Assembly (NCBI RefSeq): GCF_019977355.1
Contig: NZ_AP024655.1
Location: 4,154,001 to 4,218,000, forward strand
Origin: Arthrobacter sp. NicSoilB8
GTDB taxonomy: Bacteria; Actinomycetota; Actinomycetes; Actinomycetales; Micrococcaceae
Direction: 5' to 3'
DNA length: 64,000 nucleotides
The notes under the pieces were generated by a model, which was not told the origin of the DNA, made no database searches, and saw only the letters and a list, made by a program, of their open reading frames with translations. Positions within the stretch are counted from its first letter, which is position 1, and every line of letters starts with the position of its first letter. Position numbers and translations under genes: made by a program. Positions 44,747 through 53,271 of this stretch are shown one piece after another.

Positions 44747-44784
44747 GTCGATACGCGGGGAGCGCCGCTTCTCCGCGTATCGAC
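44747..44784. promoter_or_regulatory. 12-bp perfect inverted repeat before the second lacI
   Basis: Arms GTCGATACGCGG (44747-44758) and CCGCGTATCGAC (44773-44784) flank a 14-base centre. It follows the end of the eight-gene operon and precedes the LacI start by 19 bases. It could be the operon's terminator hairpin or an operator for the downstream LacI. No run of T residues follows it. Confidence 0.6.
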
Positions 44785-44803
44785 CCACCGGCAGGATTAC
44801 AGC

Positions 44804-45826
44804 ATGGCCCCGCGCATCACCCTCGAAGACGTGAGCAAGGCTGCCGGCGTCTCACGTTCAACCGCCTCGCTCGTAGTTCGCGGCGACTCCCGCATCCCGG
44901 AGTCCACGGCCGTCAAGGTACGCGAAGCCATGAACACGCTTGGCTATGTCTACAACCGGCAGGCCGCCAACCTGCGGCAAAGCCGGTCCATGACCATCGG
45001 GCTCATCGTCACCGAGATCATCAACCCGTACTTCGCCGAGCTGGCCATGGCTGTCGACCAAATCACCCACGACGCCGGATACACGATTTTCATTGGCTAC
45101 AGCCGTGACCATGCGGACCGACAGCACGAGATCATCGCCTCCATGATTGAACGCCAGGTCGACGGACTTCTCCTGCTCCCCGCCCCCGACACTGATCCGG
45201 ACAAGCTCGCCAAGCAGGTCAGTGCCGCCAACGTCCCTGTCGTCCTGCTCGCCCGCCGGTTCGCCGGGTTCGACTATGTGGGCAGTGAGAACGTCAAGGG
45301 CGCGACGCTCCTTGGACAACACCTCGCGGCTTTGGGCTGCAGGAGCGTGGCATTCCTCGGCGGCCGCGCCGCTTCCTCCCTCGCCGAACGGGAGGAGGGC
45401 CTGCGCACATCACTGGAGCCCAGGGGTTGTGAGGTGTGGAGCACGGACGAGCTCCGCAGCGCCATCAGCCCGGAAGGTGGTGCCGCCGCTGTGGGCCGGC
45501 TCTTGGACCTGGGCCGCCTGCCCGACGCGATCATCGCCTACAACGACGCCGTCGCCCAAGGCGTCTACGACGAACTGCGCCGCCGCGGACTCGAACCAGG
45601 CCGCGACATCGCGGTCGCCTCCTTCGATGACACGCGCATTGCCGCCAGCCAGGTCCCGCCGCTCACGTCCGTAGCAGGATTTCCCCAGGAGATCGGTGCC
45701 AAGGGCACAGAGTTGCTGATGAACCGCCTCGCCGACGGAAACGCCGACATGCCAACCCAGCTGGCCCTCATCCAGCCCCAACTGAAAATCCGGTCCTCCA
45801 CAGCCACCTGGCGACCCCGGACCTGA
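44804..45826 (+). CDS. LacI-family regulator, paralogue of the one at 33410
   Basis: A 340-residue LacI protein starting MAPRITLEDVSKAAG. The DNA-reading helix VSRSTASLVVRGDSRIPES nearly matches that of the LacI at 33410 (VSRSTASLVLRESPRIPAA), as do YVYNRQAANLRQSRSMT and IGYSRDHADRQHE, so the two arose by duplication and may recognise related sites. Only a long inverted repeat separates it from the end of the operon. The upstream in-frame extension to 44663 would run through that repeat and is rejected. Confidence 0.9.
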   Translation: MAPRITLEDVSKAAGVSRSTASLVVRGDSRIPESTAVKVREAMNTLGYVYNRQAANLRQSRSMTIGLIVTEIINPYFAELAMAVDQITHDAGYTIFIGYSRDHADRQHEIIASMIERQVDGLLLLPAPDTDPDKLAKQVSAANVPVVLLARRFAGFDYVGSENVKGATLLGQHLAALGCRSVAFLGGRAASSLAEREEGLRTSLEPRGCEVWSTDELRSAISPEGGAAAVGRLLDLGRLPDAIIAYNDAVAQGVYDELRRRGLEPGRDIAVASFDDTRIAASQVPPLTSVAGFPQEIGAKGTELLMNRLADGNADMPTQLALIQPQLKIRSSTATWRPRT

Positions 45827-45893
45827 ACACGCCGTGCGCGGCGGCCTCTTCGCGGCCGGACGGCCGGCCCCGAAGACAGGAAAACTTACGCTC

Positions 45894-46439
45894 ATGGTCC
45901 ACGAAACGATCCTTGCCCCCGAGACAGAATTCGACGCCGACTCGCGGGAGGAGCAGCCTGTAGAGGCGCTGCGCTCGCTCATTCACCGACTCGAGAACGA
46001 AGTGGCCGCTCTGCACCTGAGCAGCTTCAGCCAGGCGGACGCTCTTGCCCTGGGCCTGGTGCTCGTGGACCTCGCCACGCAACGCAGCCTCCCGATCGCC
46101 ATCGACATTCGCCGAAACAGCCACGTCCTCTTCCATGTCTCCCTCCCCGGAGCGACACCCGACAACGACATCTGGATCCAGAGAAAAAGCAGCACAACGG
46201 AGCGCTACGCCGAACCGTCACTGCTGGTGGGGCTCAGGGGCCGGCTCGGCGGCGGAAGCCTCGAAGACAACGGATGGTTCGACCAGACGCGCTATGCCTC
46301 CCACGGCGGGGCGTTTCCAATTTTTGTGAAGGGTACGGGGCATGTCGCAACGGCAACCGTTTCCGGCCTGGCGCAAAAAGCCGACCATGACCTCGTCGTG
46401 GAGGCACTGACTGTGTTCCGCGGCCGCAGCACGGACTAA
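45894..46439 (+). CDS. UPF0303 / heme-degrading-domain family protein
   Basis: A 181-residue protein of the UPF0303 (Haem_degrading fold) family. LVDLATQRSLPIAIDIRRN, FHVSLPGATPDNDIWIQRK, YASHGGAFPIFVKGTGHVA and TVSGLAQKADHDLVVEAL are the family blocks in order. The ATG at 45894 follows GACAGGAAAAC; an in-frame GTG at 45834 would lie 7 bases after the lacI stop. The role of the family is unproven: relatives bind heme or small ligands and often accompany catabolic operons. It is co-oriented with lacI and may share its transcript. Confidence 0.85.
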   Translation: MVHETILAPETEFDADSREEQPVEALRSLIHRLENEVAALHLSSFSQADALALGLVLVDLATQRSLPIAIDIRRNSHVLFHVSLPGATPDNDIWIQRKSSTTERYAEPSLLVGLRGRLGGGSLEDNGWFDQTRYASHGGAFPIFVKGTGHVATATVSGLAQKADHDLVVEALTVFRGRSTD

Positions 46440-46502
46440 ACAGGCACCCCCGGCAGCGGGGCCGGGGCGTTGATCGCGCCCATACTGTGCAACGCTAGTT
46501 GC

Positions 46503-46925
46503 ATGGATCTGGAGGTGTCGCCCGCGCTGACGATTCCCGCGTCGGAACTCGGCTGGCGATTCTCGCGCTCGTCCGGGCCCGGCGGTCAACACGTCAACAC
46601 CTCGGACAGCCGTGTCGAACTCTCGTGGAACGTCGCCGACTCGGCGGCGCTTTCGGATGCCCAACGGCTGATGCTGATGACGCGCCTCGATCGACGCCTC
46701 ATCGCCGGGGTGGTCACTGTGACCGCCTCCGAGCAGCGCTCCCAGCTGCGCAATCGCCAGCTCGCCCTGGCCAAGCTCGCCAACCTCGTGGCTGAGGGTC
46801 TTGCTCCCGAAGCTGCACCCCGCCGGGCGACCAAACCCACCAAGGGCTCGAACCGTCGGCGCCTCGCCGCCAAGGAACAGCGGGCCGCGACCAAACGGCA
46901 ACGACAGCGGCCGACCGCCGACTAG
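46503..46925 (+). CDS. arfB: ArfB-type alternative ribosome-rescue release factor
   Basis: A 140-residue protein with the catalytic release-factor motif SSGPGGQHVNTSDSRVEL near residue 23 and a long Lys/Arg-rich C-terminal tail (KGSNRRRLAAKEQRAATKR) that enters the empty mRNA channel. It lacks the codon-recognition domains of full release factors. It hydrolyses peptidyl-tRNA on ribosomes stalled without a stop codon. The ATG at 46503 gives the family's usual N-terminus. It is monocistronic and unrelated to the sugar clusters around it. Confidence 0.93.
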   Translation: MDLEVSPALTIPASELGWRFSRSSGPGGQHVNTSDSRVELSWNVADSAALSDAQRLMLMTRLDRRLIAGVVTVTASEQRSQLRNRQLALAKLANLVAEGLAPEAAPRRATKPTKGSNRRRLAAKEQRAATKRQRQRPTAD

Positions 46926-47168
46926 CGCCGTCCAGCCGACGGACGTCTGGAGGCGGGCAGCAACCGCGTCTGGTTGGAGGGTGGGCGCCGCCGGCGCAGC
47001 AGAACCAGCGGGAGGAGCACCGGGGTCAGCTGGCGTTGTAGAACAGCGCAACGGCGCGGACACCCGTGTCTCGACGACAAACGCTACTCGGGGCGGACGC
47101 CGGTTCGGGCGTCACCTCCGCAACCCGACCCTTCATAAATTGTCGGTGGCTCGCGAGATGATCGAGGC

Positions 47169-48800
47169 ATGGATAACACGGCGGCGTGGGGTGCGGAAAG
47201 CAGGGAGGCCCTGGCGGCTGTCGCCGCGTCTGCTGCGGCGCTTGCCGCCGGAGTTGCTGCCGGTGCCGGAGGGGCTGATCCAACCGGCGACGATCCTCGG
47301 CGGGGCTCTGATCCGTTGCGGGATCTGGCGGATGGGTGTCTGGACGGGTTGGCCGGGGTGGCGCGGCTGGAGGCCCGGACCGCGGCGTTGAAGGTGCGGC
47401 TGGCCGCGGACTATCTGCAGGCGGCCACGGCCCTGGCGGCCCCGGCGGTGTCCCCGCGGGAGCACGCCGTGCAGGAAATGGCGCTGGTCGCCGAGGTCGC
47501 GGGTGTCCTGACCGTGAGCGAACGCGCCGCCGGGGCCCTGCTCGCCGAGGCCCACGCCCTGACCACGGCGCTGCCGCTGACCCTGGCCGCGCTGGGCGCC
47601 GGGACGATCTCCTGGGCCCACGCCCGGGTCATTATCGACGAAACCCAGAACCTGGACCGGGCCGGGGCGGCCGGGCTGGAGGCGCACTTCCTGGACCCCG
47701 GCGCCCCGGACCCGGCCCGGGGCTGCCCGGCCGGGGAGCTCACGGCGTCCCGGTTCCGGGCCAAGGCCCGCACCTGGCGCGAACGCCACCACCGGGACAG
47801 CCTCGAGGCCCGCCACGCCCGAAGCGCCGCGGACCGGCGGGTCGAGTACGTCCCGGACCGGGACGGCATGGCCTGGCTCTCGGCCTACCTCCCGGCCGAC
47901 ACCGCCGCCGGGATCTGGGACCGGGCCACCACGGCCGCCCGCGCCCTCCAGGGCCCGGACGAGGCCCGCACCCTGGCCCAGCTCCGCGCCGACATCACCG
48001 CCACCTGGCTCCTCACCACCACCGGCACCACCACCGGCACCACCGGCGACGGCTTGGCCGGGGCGGGCGTCAATACCGGCGGGTGTGTGGGTGGGGGTGT
48101 GCCGTCGCCGCGGGCGCAGGTCCTGGTCACCGTCCCGGTGCTGTCGCTGCTGGGCGTCACCGGGGAACCGGCCGTCTTGGACGGGTACGGGCCGATCCCG
48201 CCGTCGATGGCCCGCCGGCTCGTCGCCGGCGGCGCCGGGTCCTTCTACCGGGTCCTGGTTGACCCGCGGGACGGGGCCCCGCTGGAAATCGGCCGGAGCA
48301 GCTACCGGGTCACCAAGGCCCAGCGGCACTGGCTCCGGCTCCGCGACAGCCACTGCACGTTCCCGGGCTGTAACAACCATTCCCTGGACAACGACGCGGA
48401 CCATCTGCTGGCCTGGGCCGACGGCGGCACCACCGGCATCGCCAACCTGGGCCAGCCCTGCCCCAAACACCACCGCCTCAAACACTCCTCGGCCTGGCAA
48501 CCCGTCGGGGCCAGCAAAACCAGCCCGCCGGGCTGGATCTCCCCCTCGGGACGGCACTACCCCGCCGAACACCAGGACTGGGAACCACCCCACTGGCCAC
48601 ACCACACCCCGATGCCTCAGTCACTCCTTGATCAGGACCCGCCCCCGGATACAGGCCCGGACGCTCCACTTCCCACGGACCCCTTCCCTGACTGGCACCA
48701 CTTCACTACCTCGCACGCAATGCCCGCGACTGACACCTCGGGTTGGGCGGCACCCCTCGACATCCTCATCCCCGAAAGTCCCGCGCTCCTTTCCGTGTGA
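47169..48800 (+). CDS. DUF222 / HNH endonuclease (13E12-repeat family) protein
   Basis: A 543-residue actinobacterial DUF222 protein. The helical N-terminal two thirds includes LTVSERAAGALLAEAHAL, WAHARVIIDE and RFRAKARTWRERHH. A C-terminal HNH nuclease motif lies near residues 392-445: CTFPGCNN, DADHLLAWADGGTT and NLGQPCPKHHRLKH, with the two Cys and the His residues of the metal site. A Thr/Gly-rich linker (TTTGTTTGTTGDG) near residue 282 is low complexity. These proteins occur in many near-identical copies in related genomes and may be mobile or selfish nucleases; their function is unknown. Codon use is extremely GC-rich. Confidence 0.9.
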   Translation: MDNTAAWGAESREALAAVAASAAALAAGVAAGAGGADPTGDDPRRGSDPLRDLADGCLDGLAGVARLEARTAALKVRLAADYLQAATALAAPAVSPREHAVQEMALVAEVAGVLTVSERAAGALLAEAHALTTALPLTLAALGAGTISWAHARVIIDETQNLDRAGAAGLEAHFLDPGAPDPARGCPAGELTASRFRAKARTWRERHHRDSLEARHARSAADRRVEYVPDRDGMAWLSAYLPADTAAGIWDRATTAARALQGPDEARTLAQLRADITATWLLTTTGTTTGTTGDGLAGAGVNTGGCVGGGVPSPRAQVLVTVPVLSLLGVTGEPAVLDGYGPIPPSMARRLVAGGAGSFYRVLVDPRDGAPLEIGRSSYRVTKAQRHWLRLRDSHCTFPGCNNHSLDNDADHLLAWADGGTTGIANLGQPCPKHHRLKHSSAWQPVGASKTSPPGWISPSGRHYPAEHQDWEPPHWPHHTPMPQSLLDQDPPPDTGPDAPLPTDPFPDWHHFTTSHAMPATDTSGWAAPLDILIPESPALLSV

Positions 48801-48816
48801 TCGGCAAGTCCTTTAG

Positions 48817-49812
48817 CTAGTACTCGATCCGCTCCGACCGGCCCGTGCGCAGGGAGCGGGTGGCGGCCTCCGCGATGGCCTGGGCCTTGAGCCCGTCATC
48901 GAGCGAAGGCGTCAAGTCCGTTCCGCCCTCCACCGCGGCAACGAAGTGCGCCAGGGCAGCGGCATAAGTGGGCTGAACACGTTCGAACCAGCCGGGGTGC
49001 AGCCCGTCGTCAACCACCTGGCCGGCGCTGTACCGCGACACGGCTCCGGTGCGGCGGCGTCCGGCTTCGACCAGGCCGGCGGACCCCATGACCTCGATCC
49101 GCTCGTCGTAGCCGTAGGCCGTGCGCCGGGCACTGTCGATCTGGACCAGCGCACCCGTGGGCAGCCGGAGGGTGACAGCGGAGGTGTCAACGTCGCCGTA
49201 CTCGGCCAGGCGGGGATCGGTCAGGGCTGATCCGGCGGCGAAAACTTCTACCGGGTCCAGCCCGGTGAGCCAGCGGGCGAGGTCGAAGAAATGCACGGTC
49301 TGGTCCCGCATCTGGCCGCCCGATGTGGCGATGTAGGACAGCGGCGGGAGGGCCGGGCCCCGGGTGGTGAGCTGTAGGAGTTCGACATCCCCGATCCCGC
49401 CGGCGTCGATGATCCGCTTGAGTTCGGCATAGTCGCGGTCGAAGCGGCGGTTGAAATCGACCATCACCGGAACACCGCGCCCGGCCGCGTGAGCGGCCGC
49501 CTCCCGGGCCCGGTCAAGGTCCAGATCAATCGGCTTCTCGCACAGCACGGCCAGGCCGGCGTCGGCGGCGCGGACCAGGTGCCCGGCGTGCGTGTCGGTG
49601 GAGGAAGCGATGAACACGGCGTCGATGTGCTCCGGATCGAACACCTCGTCCAGGTCCGCAGCGGGGAGGGCTCCGTGCGTGTCGGCCAAGGCCCGGGCTC
49701 GGTTTTCGTCGATGTCATAGATGCGGGAAAATTCGACGCCGGGATGGGCGGCGAGGTTGACGGCGTGGACGGAGCCGATGAAACCGGCCCCCAGCAGGGC
49801 GAAACGCAGCAT
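48817..49812 (-). CDS. Gfo/Idh-family dehydrogenase resembling inositol 2-dehydrogenase
   Basis: A 331-residue NAD-dependent dehydrogenase, among the window's Gfo/Idh proteins the one most like IolG. It opens RFALLGAGFIGSVHAVNLA, has CEKPIDLDLDRA near residue 95, MVDFNRRFDRDYAELKR near 120 and GGQMRDQTVHFFDLARWL near 165. The ATG at 49812 has GAGAGGAGAC upstream. No other inositol genes lie nearby, so the substrate could equally be another cyclitol or sugar. It diverges from a LacI gene across a 183-base region with a 12-bp palindrome. Confidence 0.85.
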   Translation of the reverse strand: MLRFALLGAGFIGSVHAVNLAAHPGVEFSRIYDIDENRARALADTHGALPAADLDEVFDPEHIDAVFIASSTDTHAGHLVRAADAGLAVLCEKPIDLDLDRAREAAAHAAGRGVPVMVDFNRRFDRDYAELKRIIDAGGIGDVELLQLTTRGPALPPLSYIATSGGQMRDQTVHFFDLARWLTGLDPVEVFAAGSALTDPRLAEYGDVDTSAVTLRLPTGALVQIDSARRTAYGYDERIEVMGSAGLVEAGRRRTGAVSRYSAGQVVDDGLHPGWFERVQPTYAAALAHFVAAVEGGTDLTPSLDDGLKAQAIAEAATRSLRTGRSERIEY

Positions 49813-49917
49813 GTCAGTCTCCTCTCTCAAGAACGGCAGATGTCGGCGACTGGGGTGCACTCACAACAATTCCTCACTAATGGCAAAGCCCATTGAATAA
49901 CTACTTGGACAAGTACT

Positions 49918-49929
49918 TGGACCGGTCCA
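49918..49929. promoter_or_regulatory. Palindromic LacI operator candidate (TGGACCGGTCCA)
   Basis: A perfect 12-bp palindrome with the central CG usual for LacI sites, in the gap between the divergent dehydrogenase and lacI genes. Just upstream, ACTTGGACAAG and ACTTGGACCGG form a near direct repeat, so a second half-site may be present. Confidence 0.6.
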
Positions 49930-49995
49930 TGATGAATGATGTCGGGAACCCTCGTCAACCCCTTATGCTTGGACGGCATCCAGAGGAGGAGCGCC

Positions 49996-51027
49996 ATGAA
50001 CCACCCGCCGGTCCCCGGCCAACCGCCCCGCCGGCCCACGATCCGCGACGTCGCCGAGCGCGCCGGAGTGTCCAAATCCCTCGTGTCCCTGGTGCTGGGC
50101 GGATCGTCCAACGTGGGCGCCGGCCGCCGGCAGGCCGTCCTGGACGCGATGGCCGAGCTCGGCTACAGGCCCAACCAGCTTGCCCGGGGGCTTTCGAGCC
50201 CGCACAGCGGCGCTGTCGGCGTGCTGCTCAACGACCTCCGGAATCCCTGGTTCGTCGAGCTCCTCGAGGGCCTGAGCGCGACGCTGCACGCGGCCGGGGT
50301 CTCCCCTGTCCTCGTCGACTCGTACACCGACCACCGGGTGGGTCGCCGCTCCGTGGAGACCCTGCTCGAGCAACGCATCGACGGCATTGTGGTGGTCGGC
50401 ACCACGCCGGAAGAAGCCGCCCTGGAGGCCGCCATCACGACTGTGCCGGTGGTCCTCGCCGGCACCCGGGAGCCCGCGCTGCCGGGAGCGGACATCGTGG
50501 TCGACGACGACGAATCCGGCGCCCGCCAGGCGGCCGAGCACCTCATTGCCCTCGGCCACCGTCGCATCGCCCATCTCCAGGGACCCGGCGAGATCGGCCG
50601 GCTGAGGCGGGCAGGTTACGAGGAAGCGATGCGGAACGCGGGGCTTGATCCCTGGGTGGTTGCCGGCGGCATGAGTGAGGAAAGCGGCTACGACGCTGCC
50701 CGCCGCCTGCTCTCGGGGCTGCAGCGGCCCACCGCGATTTTCGCGTTCAACGACCTCGCCTGCATCGGCGCGCTCTCGGCCGCCGCCGACCAGGGCCTCA
50801 CGGTGCCGGGCAACCTCTCGCTGGTCGGGTACGACAACACTTATCTTGCGCGCATTCGCCACCTGTCCCTGACCTCGGTGGACAACGGCAACTTCGCCGT
50901 GGGCCTGCAAGCGGGCAAGTTCATCTTGGAGCGGCGGGAAAACCCGGACCTTCCGCAGCGCCTGCACCTCGTTCCGACGCAGCTGGTGGTGCGCGGATCC
51001 ACCGGGCATGCCCCGGACAGCGCCTAG
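49996..51027 (+). CDS. LacI-family transcriptional regulator
   Basis: A 343-residue LacI protein. The ATG at 49996 is preceded by the strong site GAGGAGGAG. The helix-turn-helix is TIRDVAERAGVSKSLVSLVLGG, followed by LAELGYRPN-type hinge residues and a ligand domain (VGVLLNDLRNPWF, GHRRIAHLQGP, AIFAFNDLACIGAL). It most likely represses the divergent inositol-dehydrogenase-like gene through the palindrome at 49918 and may also regulate itself. It converges with the DUF1992 gene across 22 bases. Confidence 0.92.
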   Translation: MNHPPVPGQPPRRPTIRDVAERAGVSKSLVSLVLGGSSNVGAGRRQAVLDAMAELGYRPNQLARGLSSPHSGAVGVLLNDLRNPWFVELLEGLSATLHAAGVSPVLVDSYTDHRVGRRSVETLLEQRIDGIVVVGTTPEEAALEAAITTVPVVLAGTREPALPGADIVVDDDESGARQAAEHLIALGHRRIAHLQGPGEIGRLRRAGYEEAMRNAGLDPWVVAGGMSEESGYDAARRLLSGLQRPTAIFAFNDLACIGALSAAADQGLTVPGNLSLVGYDNTYLARIRHLSLTSVDNGNFAVGLQAGKFILERRENPDLPQRLHLVPTQLVVRGSTGHAPDSA

Positions 51028-51049
51028 CCGAACGCTGCCTGGCCCGCCC

Positions 51050-51655
51050 TCAGCCCGCCCCGTTCCAGAGACGCCGCCACCAGGGCTGTTTCGGTTCCGG
51101 CTCGGGCGGAACGACGGCGGCCGCGGCAGCCCGGCGCCCCCGCCAGCGGTCCAGTTCGACGTCGACGTCCCGCGTTTTGGTGATCACCGGCGGTCCGCCC
51201 TGGAGCTGCCGCCGGGCATCGATGACGCGGGCGTTGAAGTCCTCCACGATCTCGCGCACCTGCTTTTCACTGAACTGGGCATCGAGCCGGGCATCGAGTC
51301 CGGCGTCCTCGGTGCGGAGCAGGATCGCTTTCGGGCCAAGGCCCGAGATGTTCTCCCGCTGGATCAGGCCCTTGACCCACCAGTCGGGGTCATACGCCTC
51401 CCCGAGCCCAGGGATGGGCTTGCCGGCGTATTTGAGGTTGTCGAACTTGCCCTGCGCCATAGCGTCACGGATCAGGTATTCGGCTTTGGCCGCGTCGTCG
51501 ATCTTGGCGCGCTTCTGCCGGAGCTCCTCCTCGGCGGCGTTGAGCGCATCGTTCTCCTGCGCGGTGCTGCCCGAGGCACGCACGCTGCGGAGTTCCGCGG
51601 CGCGCTCCACGCGGCGCCGGAACGCACTGCCGGAACCACTTACTCCGCTGCTCAT
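51050..51655 (-). CDS. DUF1992 (DnaJ homologue subfamily C member 28-type) protein
   Basis: A 201-residue soluble protein. AEYLIRDAMAQGKFDNLKYAGKPIPGLG near residues 60-88 is the signature of the DUF1992 / DnaJ_C28 conserved domain, followed by DPDWWVKGLIQREN and a helical FSEKQVREIVEDFNARVIDARR. It ends in a Trp/Pro-rich tail (EPKQPWWRRLW). It has no J domain despite the family name. Function unknown. It is monocistronic. Confidence 0.85.
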   Translation of the reverse strand: MSSGVSGSGSAFRRRVERAAELRSVRASGSTAQENDALNAAEEELRQKRAKIDDAAKAEYLIRDAMAQGKFDNLKYAGKPIPGLGEAYDPDWWVKGLIQRENISGLGPKAILLRTEDAGLDARLDAQFSEKQVREIVEDFNARVIDARRQLQGGPPVITKTRDVDVELDRWRGRRAAAAAVVPPEPEPKQPWWRRLWNGAG

Positions 51656-51958
51656 CAGCCACCACCGTCCTCGCCTGCCGGAATCGCGGATCTGCCTTTC
51701 CAGTATGGGGAACGGCCGGGGTGCGGCGAAAGGGTGGCCGCCGATCGTCCCCTGCCGGGTCGTTCCGGGCTGCCCGCCGGGTCACCGCCGAGTCGCCCGC
51801 CGGGTCACCGCCGAGTCGCCTGCCGAGACTCCCGCCGAGACGGGAACCTAACACGCCCGTAACCCGGTGTTAACCCGCCCGTGCGAGGCTGGGGACTTCG
51901 GATAAAACTAAGCACCCTTCACTTCCATCTGCTCGACAGATCCCAAGGAGTTGCCGCC
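51656..51958. other. 303-base gene-free stretch with tandem repeats
   Basis: No credible gene. It holds the 23-base repeat array at 51772-51840 and, further right, the leader of the small gene at 51959. GATAAAACTAAGC near 51901 could contribute a -10 for that gene, but no convincing -35 is seen. Confidence 0.6.
51772..51840. repeat. 23-bp intergenic tandem repeat, two exact copies and one degenerate
   Basis: A 23-base GC-rich unit occupies 51772-51794 and repeats exactly at 51795-51817; a third, diverged copy follows to 51840. It lies upstream of both divergent genes (DUF1992 and the small protein). No gene product is implied. Confidence 0.85.
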
Positions 51959-52192
51959 GTGAACAGCCAACAGCACAGTGCATCCGGAAGCCCCCAGCCT
52001 GCCGGCCGCGAGGAAGCACCGCAGGATCGCAGCAGCACGCACGTGACGCATGTCCGCGAAGACGTGGCCATGGCGGGCCGGTGCGCCAACGTCCATTTGC
52101 CCACCGGGCGCACCTGCACGTTGCCCGCGCGCCATCCGGGCTCGTGCAACTTCGTCGGGCCTGAAGATGCGGAAGACGTCGCCGTGCACTGA
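51959..52192 (+). CDS. Small Cys-containing hypothetical protein
   Basis: A 77-residue protein from GTG 51959 with CAAGGAG 8 bases upstream; the longer frame from 51881 has no ribosome binding site. The first half is polar and disordered (SQQHSASGSPQPAGREE). The second half, GRCANVHLPTGRTCTLPARHPGSC, has three Cys and two His spaced like a small metal-binding knuckle. This C-terminal pattern seems recurrent in short actinobacterial proteins, but I cannot name a family. It ends just before palindrome copy C. Confidence 0.6.
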   Translation: MNSQQHSASGSPQPAGREEAPQDRSSTHVTHVREDVAMAGRCANVHLPTGRTCTLPARHPGSCNFVGPEDAEDVAVH

Positions 52193-52218
52193 GGCACCTC
52201 CGTCGCCCCGCCGAGTTC

Positions 52219-52261
52219 GCACTTCGCGGCAGTGTTTTTCACGAACATTGCCGCGAAATGC
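52219..52261. repeat. Intergenic palindrome, likely bidirectional terminator (copy C)
   Basis: 18-bp arms (52219-52236 and 52244-52261) with G-T wobble pairs around a 7-base loop, between the convergent small gene and the dehydrogenase at 52363. The core TTCGCGGCAGTGTT / AACATTGCCGCGAA is nearly the same as in copies A and D. Confidence 0.82.
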
Positions 52262-52276
52262 CCACTCGCGCGGGCG

Positions 52277-52318
52277 GGGCGCGGGACGCGGGGCGCGGGA
52301 CGCAGGGCGCGGGACGCA
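52277..52318. repeat. 14-bp GC-rich tandem repeat
   Basis: Three units of GGGCGCGGGACGCR run end to end, with further degenerate copies to about 52340, directly after palindrome C. The array fills the rest of the gap before the 3' end of the dehydrogenase gene and encodes nothing. Confidence 0.85.
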
Positions 52319-52362
52319 GGGCGCGGGGCGCGGGACGGCGCTGAGCCGAGGCGCCTGCCGGC

Positions 52363-53253
52363 TCAGCCGCGGATGCCGAGATAGATGCCCGTGTGGTCCA
52401 GATCGCCGCGGCCCGCGGAGACCATCGCCTGGAACGCCGTCAGGAGGCTGCCGGCCACGGGCAACGTCAGGCCGGCCTGAGTTGCCACCTCCGCGATGAA
52501 TCCGAGGTCCTTGAGCTGGTTCTTGGCTGATCCGCCGCCTTCGAAGTCGGCGTCGATCCACCGCTGTCCTTTTTGCCGAAGCACTTCCGAGTTCGCCAGC
52601 CCGCCGGCAAGGACTGACTGGACCCGTTCGAGGTCCAGCCCGGAGGCTTCGGCGAGCGCCATGGCCTCGGCCAGGGCGGTGACGGTGGCGGCGACGACGA
52701 TCTGGTTGCAGGCCTTGACCGTCGATCCCGCACCGGTGTCGCCGAACCGGGCGACCGTGGCGCTGTACAGCCGGAAGAGCGGTTCGAGTTGCTCCACCAC
52801 CTCGCGGGGCCCGCCCACCATGGTGCTCAACCGGCCTTCTTCGGCCCCGATCGTGCCGCCGCTGAGGGGTGCGTCGATGACGGTCACGCCGTGGGCGCAC
52901 CGGCACTCGGCGGCGAACTCCGCGACAGCCACGGGCGACACCGTCCCGTGGACCACGAGGACGGGATGCTCTGTGCCGGCGGCCTTCCACCCTGCGAGCA
53001 GCCCGTCTTCACCATGAAGAAGGGCTACAACCTGGGGCAGGTCCGGCAGCACAGTCAGCACCACGTCGCTGGCCGCGCCGGCCGGGGATGCGGCCACCCG
53101 TCCCCCGGCGATCCCCGCCGCCTTGTGCGACGTGCGGTTCCACAGGGTCAGGGGCACACCCCCGGCAATGATGTTGCGAGCGATCGGTGCACCCATGGGC
53201 CCGGTTCCCAGCAGGGCCACCGACGCGGGCAGCCCGGAGGACGAAACGTCCAT
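52363..53253 (-). CDS. 3-hydroxyisobutyrate-dehydrogenase-family enzyme (beta-hydroxyacid type)
   Basis: A 296-residue NAD(P)-dependent beta-hydroxyacid dehydrogenase. VALLGTGPMGAPIARNI (12-28) binds the cofactor, DAPLSGGTIGAEEG (127-140) binds the substrate carboxylate, K180 in GAGSTVKACNQ is the catalytic Lys, and GGSAKNQLKDLGF follows. Relatives include tartronate semialdehyde reductase and L-threonate dehydrogenase. It is last in the TRAP operon (18 bases after dctQM), so it probably acts on the imported hydroxy acid or a derivative. Confidence 0.88.
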   Translation of the reverse strand: MDVSSSGLPASVALLGTGPMGAPIARNIIAGGVPLTLWNRTSHKAAGIAGGRVAASPAGAASDVVLTVLPDLPQVVALLHGEDGLLAGWKAAGTEHPVLVVHGTVSPVAVAEFAAECRCAHGVTVIDAPLSGGTIGAEEGRLSTMVGGPREVVEQLEPLFRLYSATVARFGDTGAGSTVKACNQIVVAATVTALAEAMALAEASGLDLERVQSVLAGGLANSEVLRQKGQRWIDADFEGGGSAKNQLKDLGFIAEVATQAGLTLPVAGSLLTAFQAMVSAGRGDLDHTGIYLGIRG

Positions 53254-53271
53254 TGTTCACTGTCTCCTGGA

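Noticed and set aside
44663..44803. Extended N-terminus for the LacI at 44804
   Set aside because: It would run through the 12-bp inverted repeat and adds 47 Arg-rich residues before a standard LacI helix-turn-helix start.
47169..48800. DUF222/HNH protein as part of a mobile intron or homing element
   Set aside because: No intron structure, split host gene or terminal repeats are visible around it. It is a free-standing gene.
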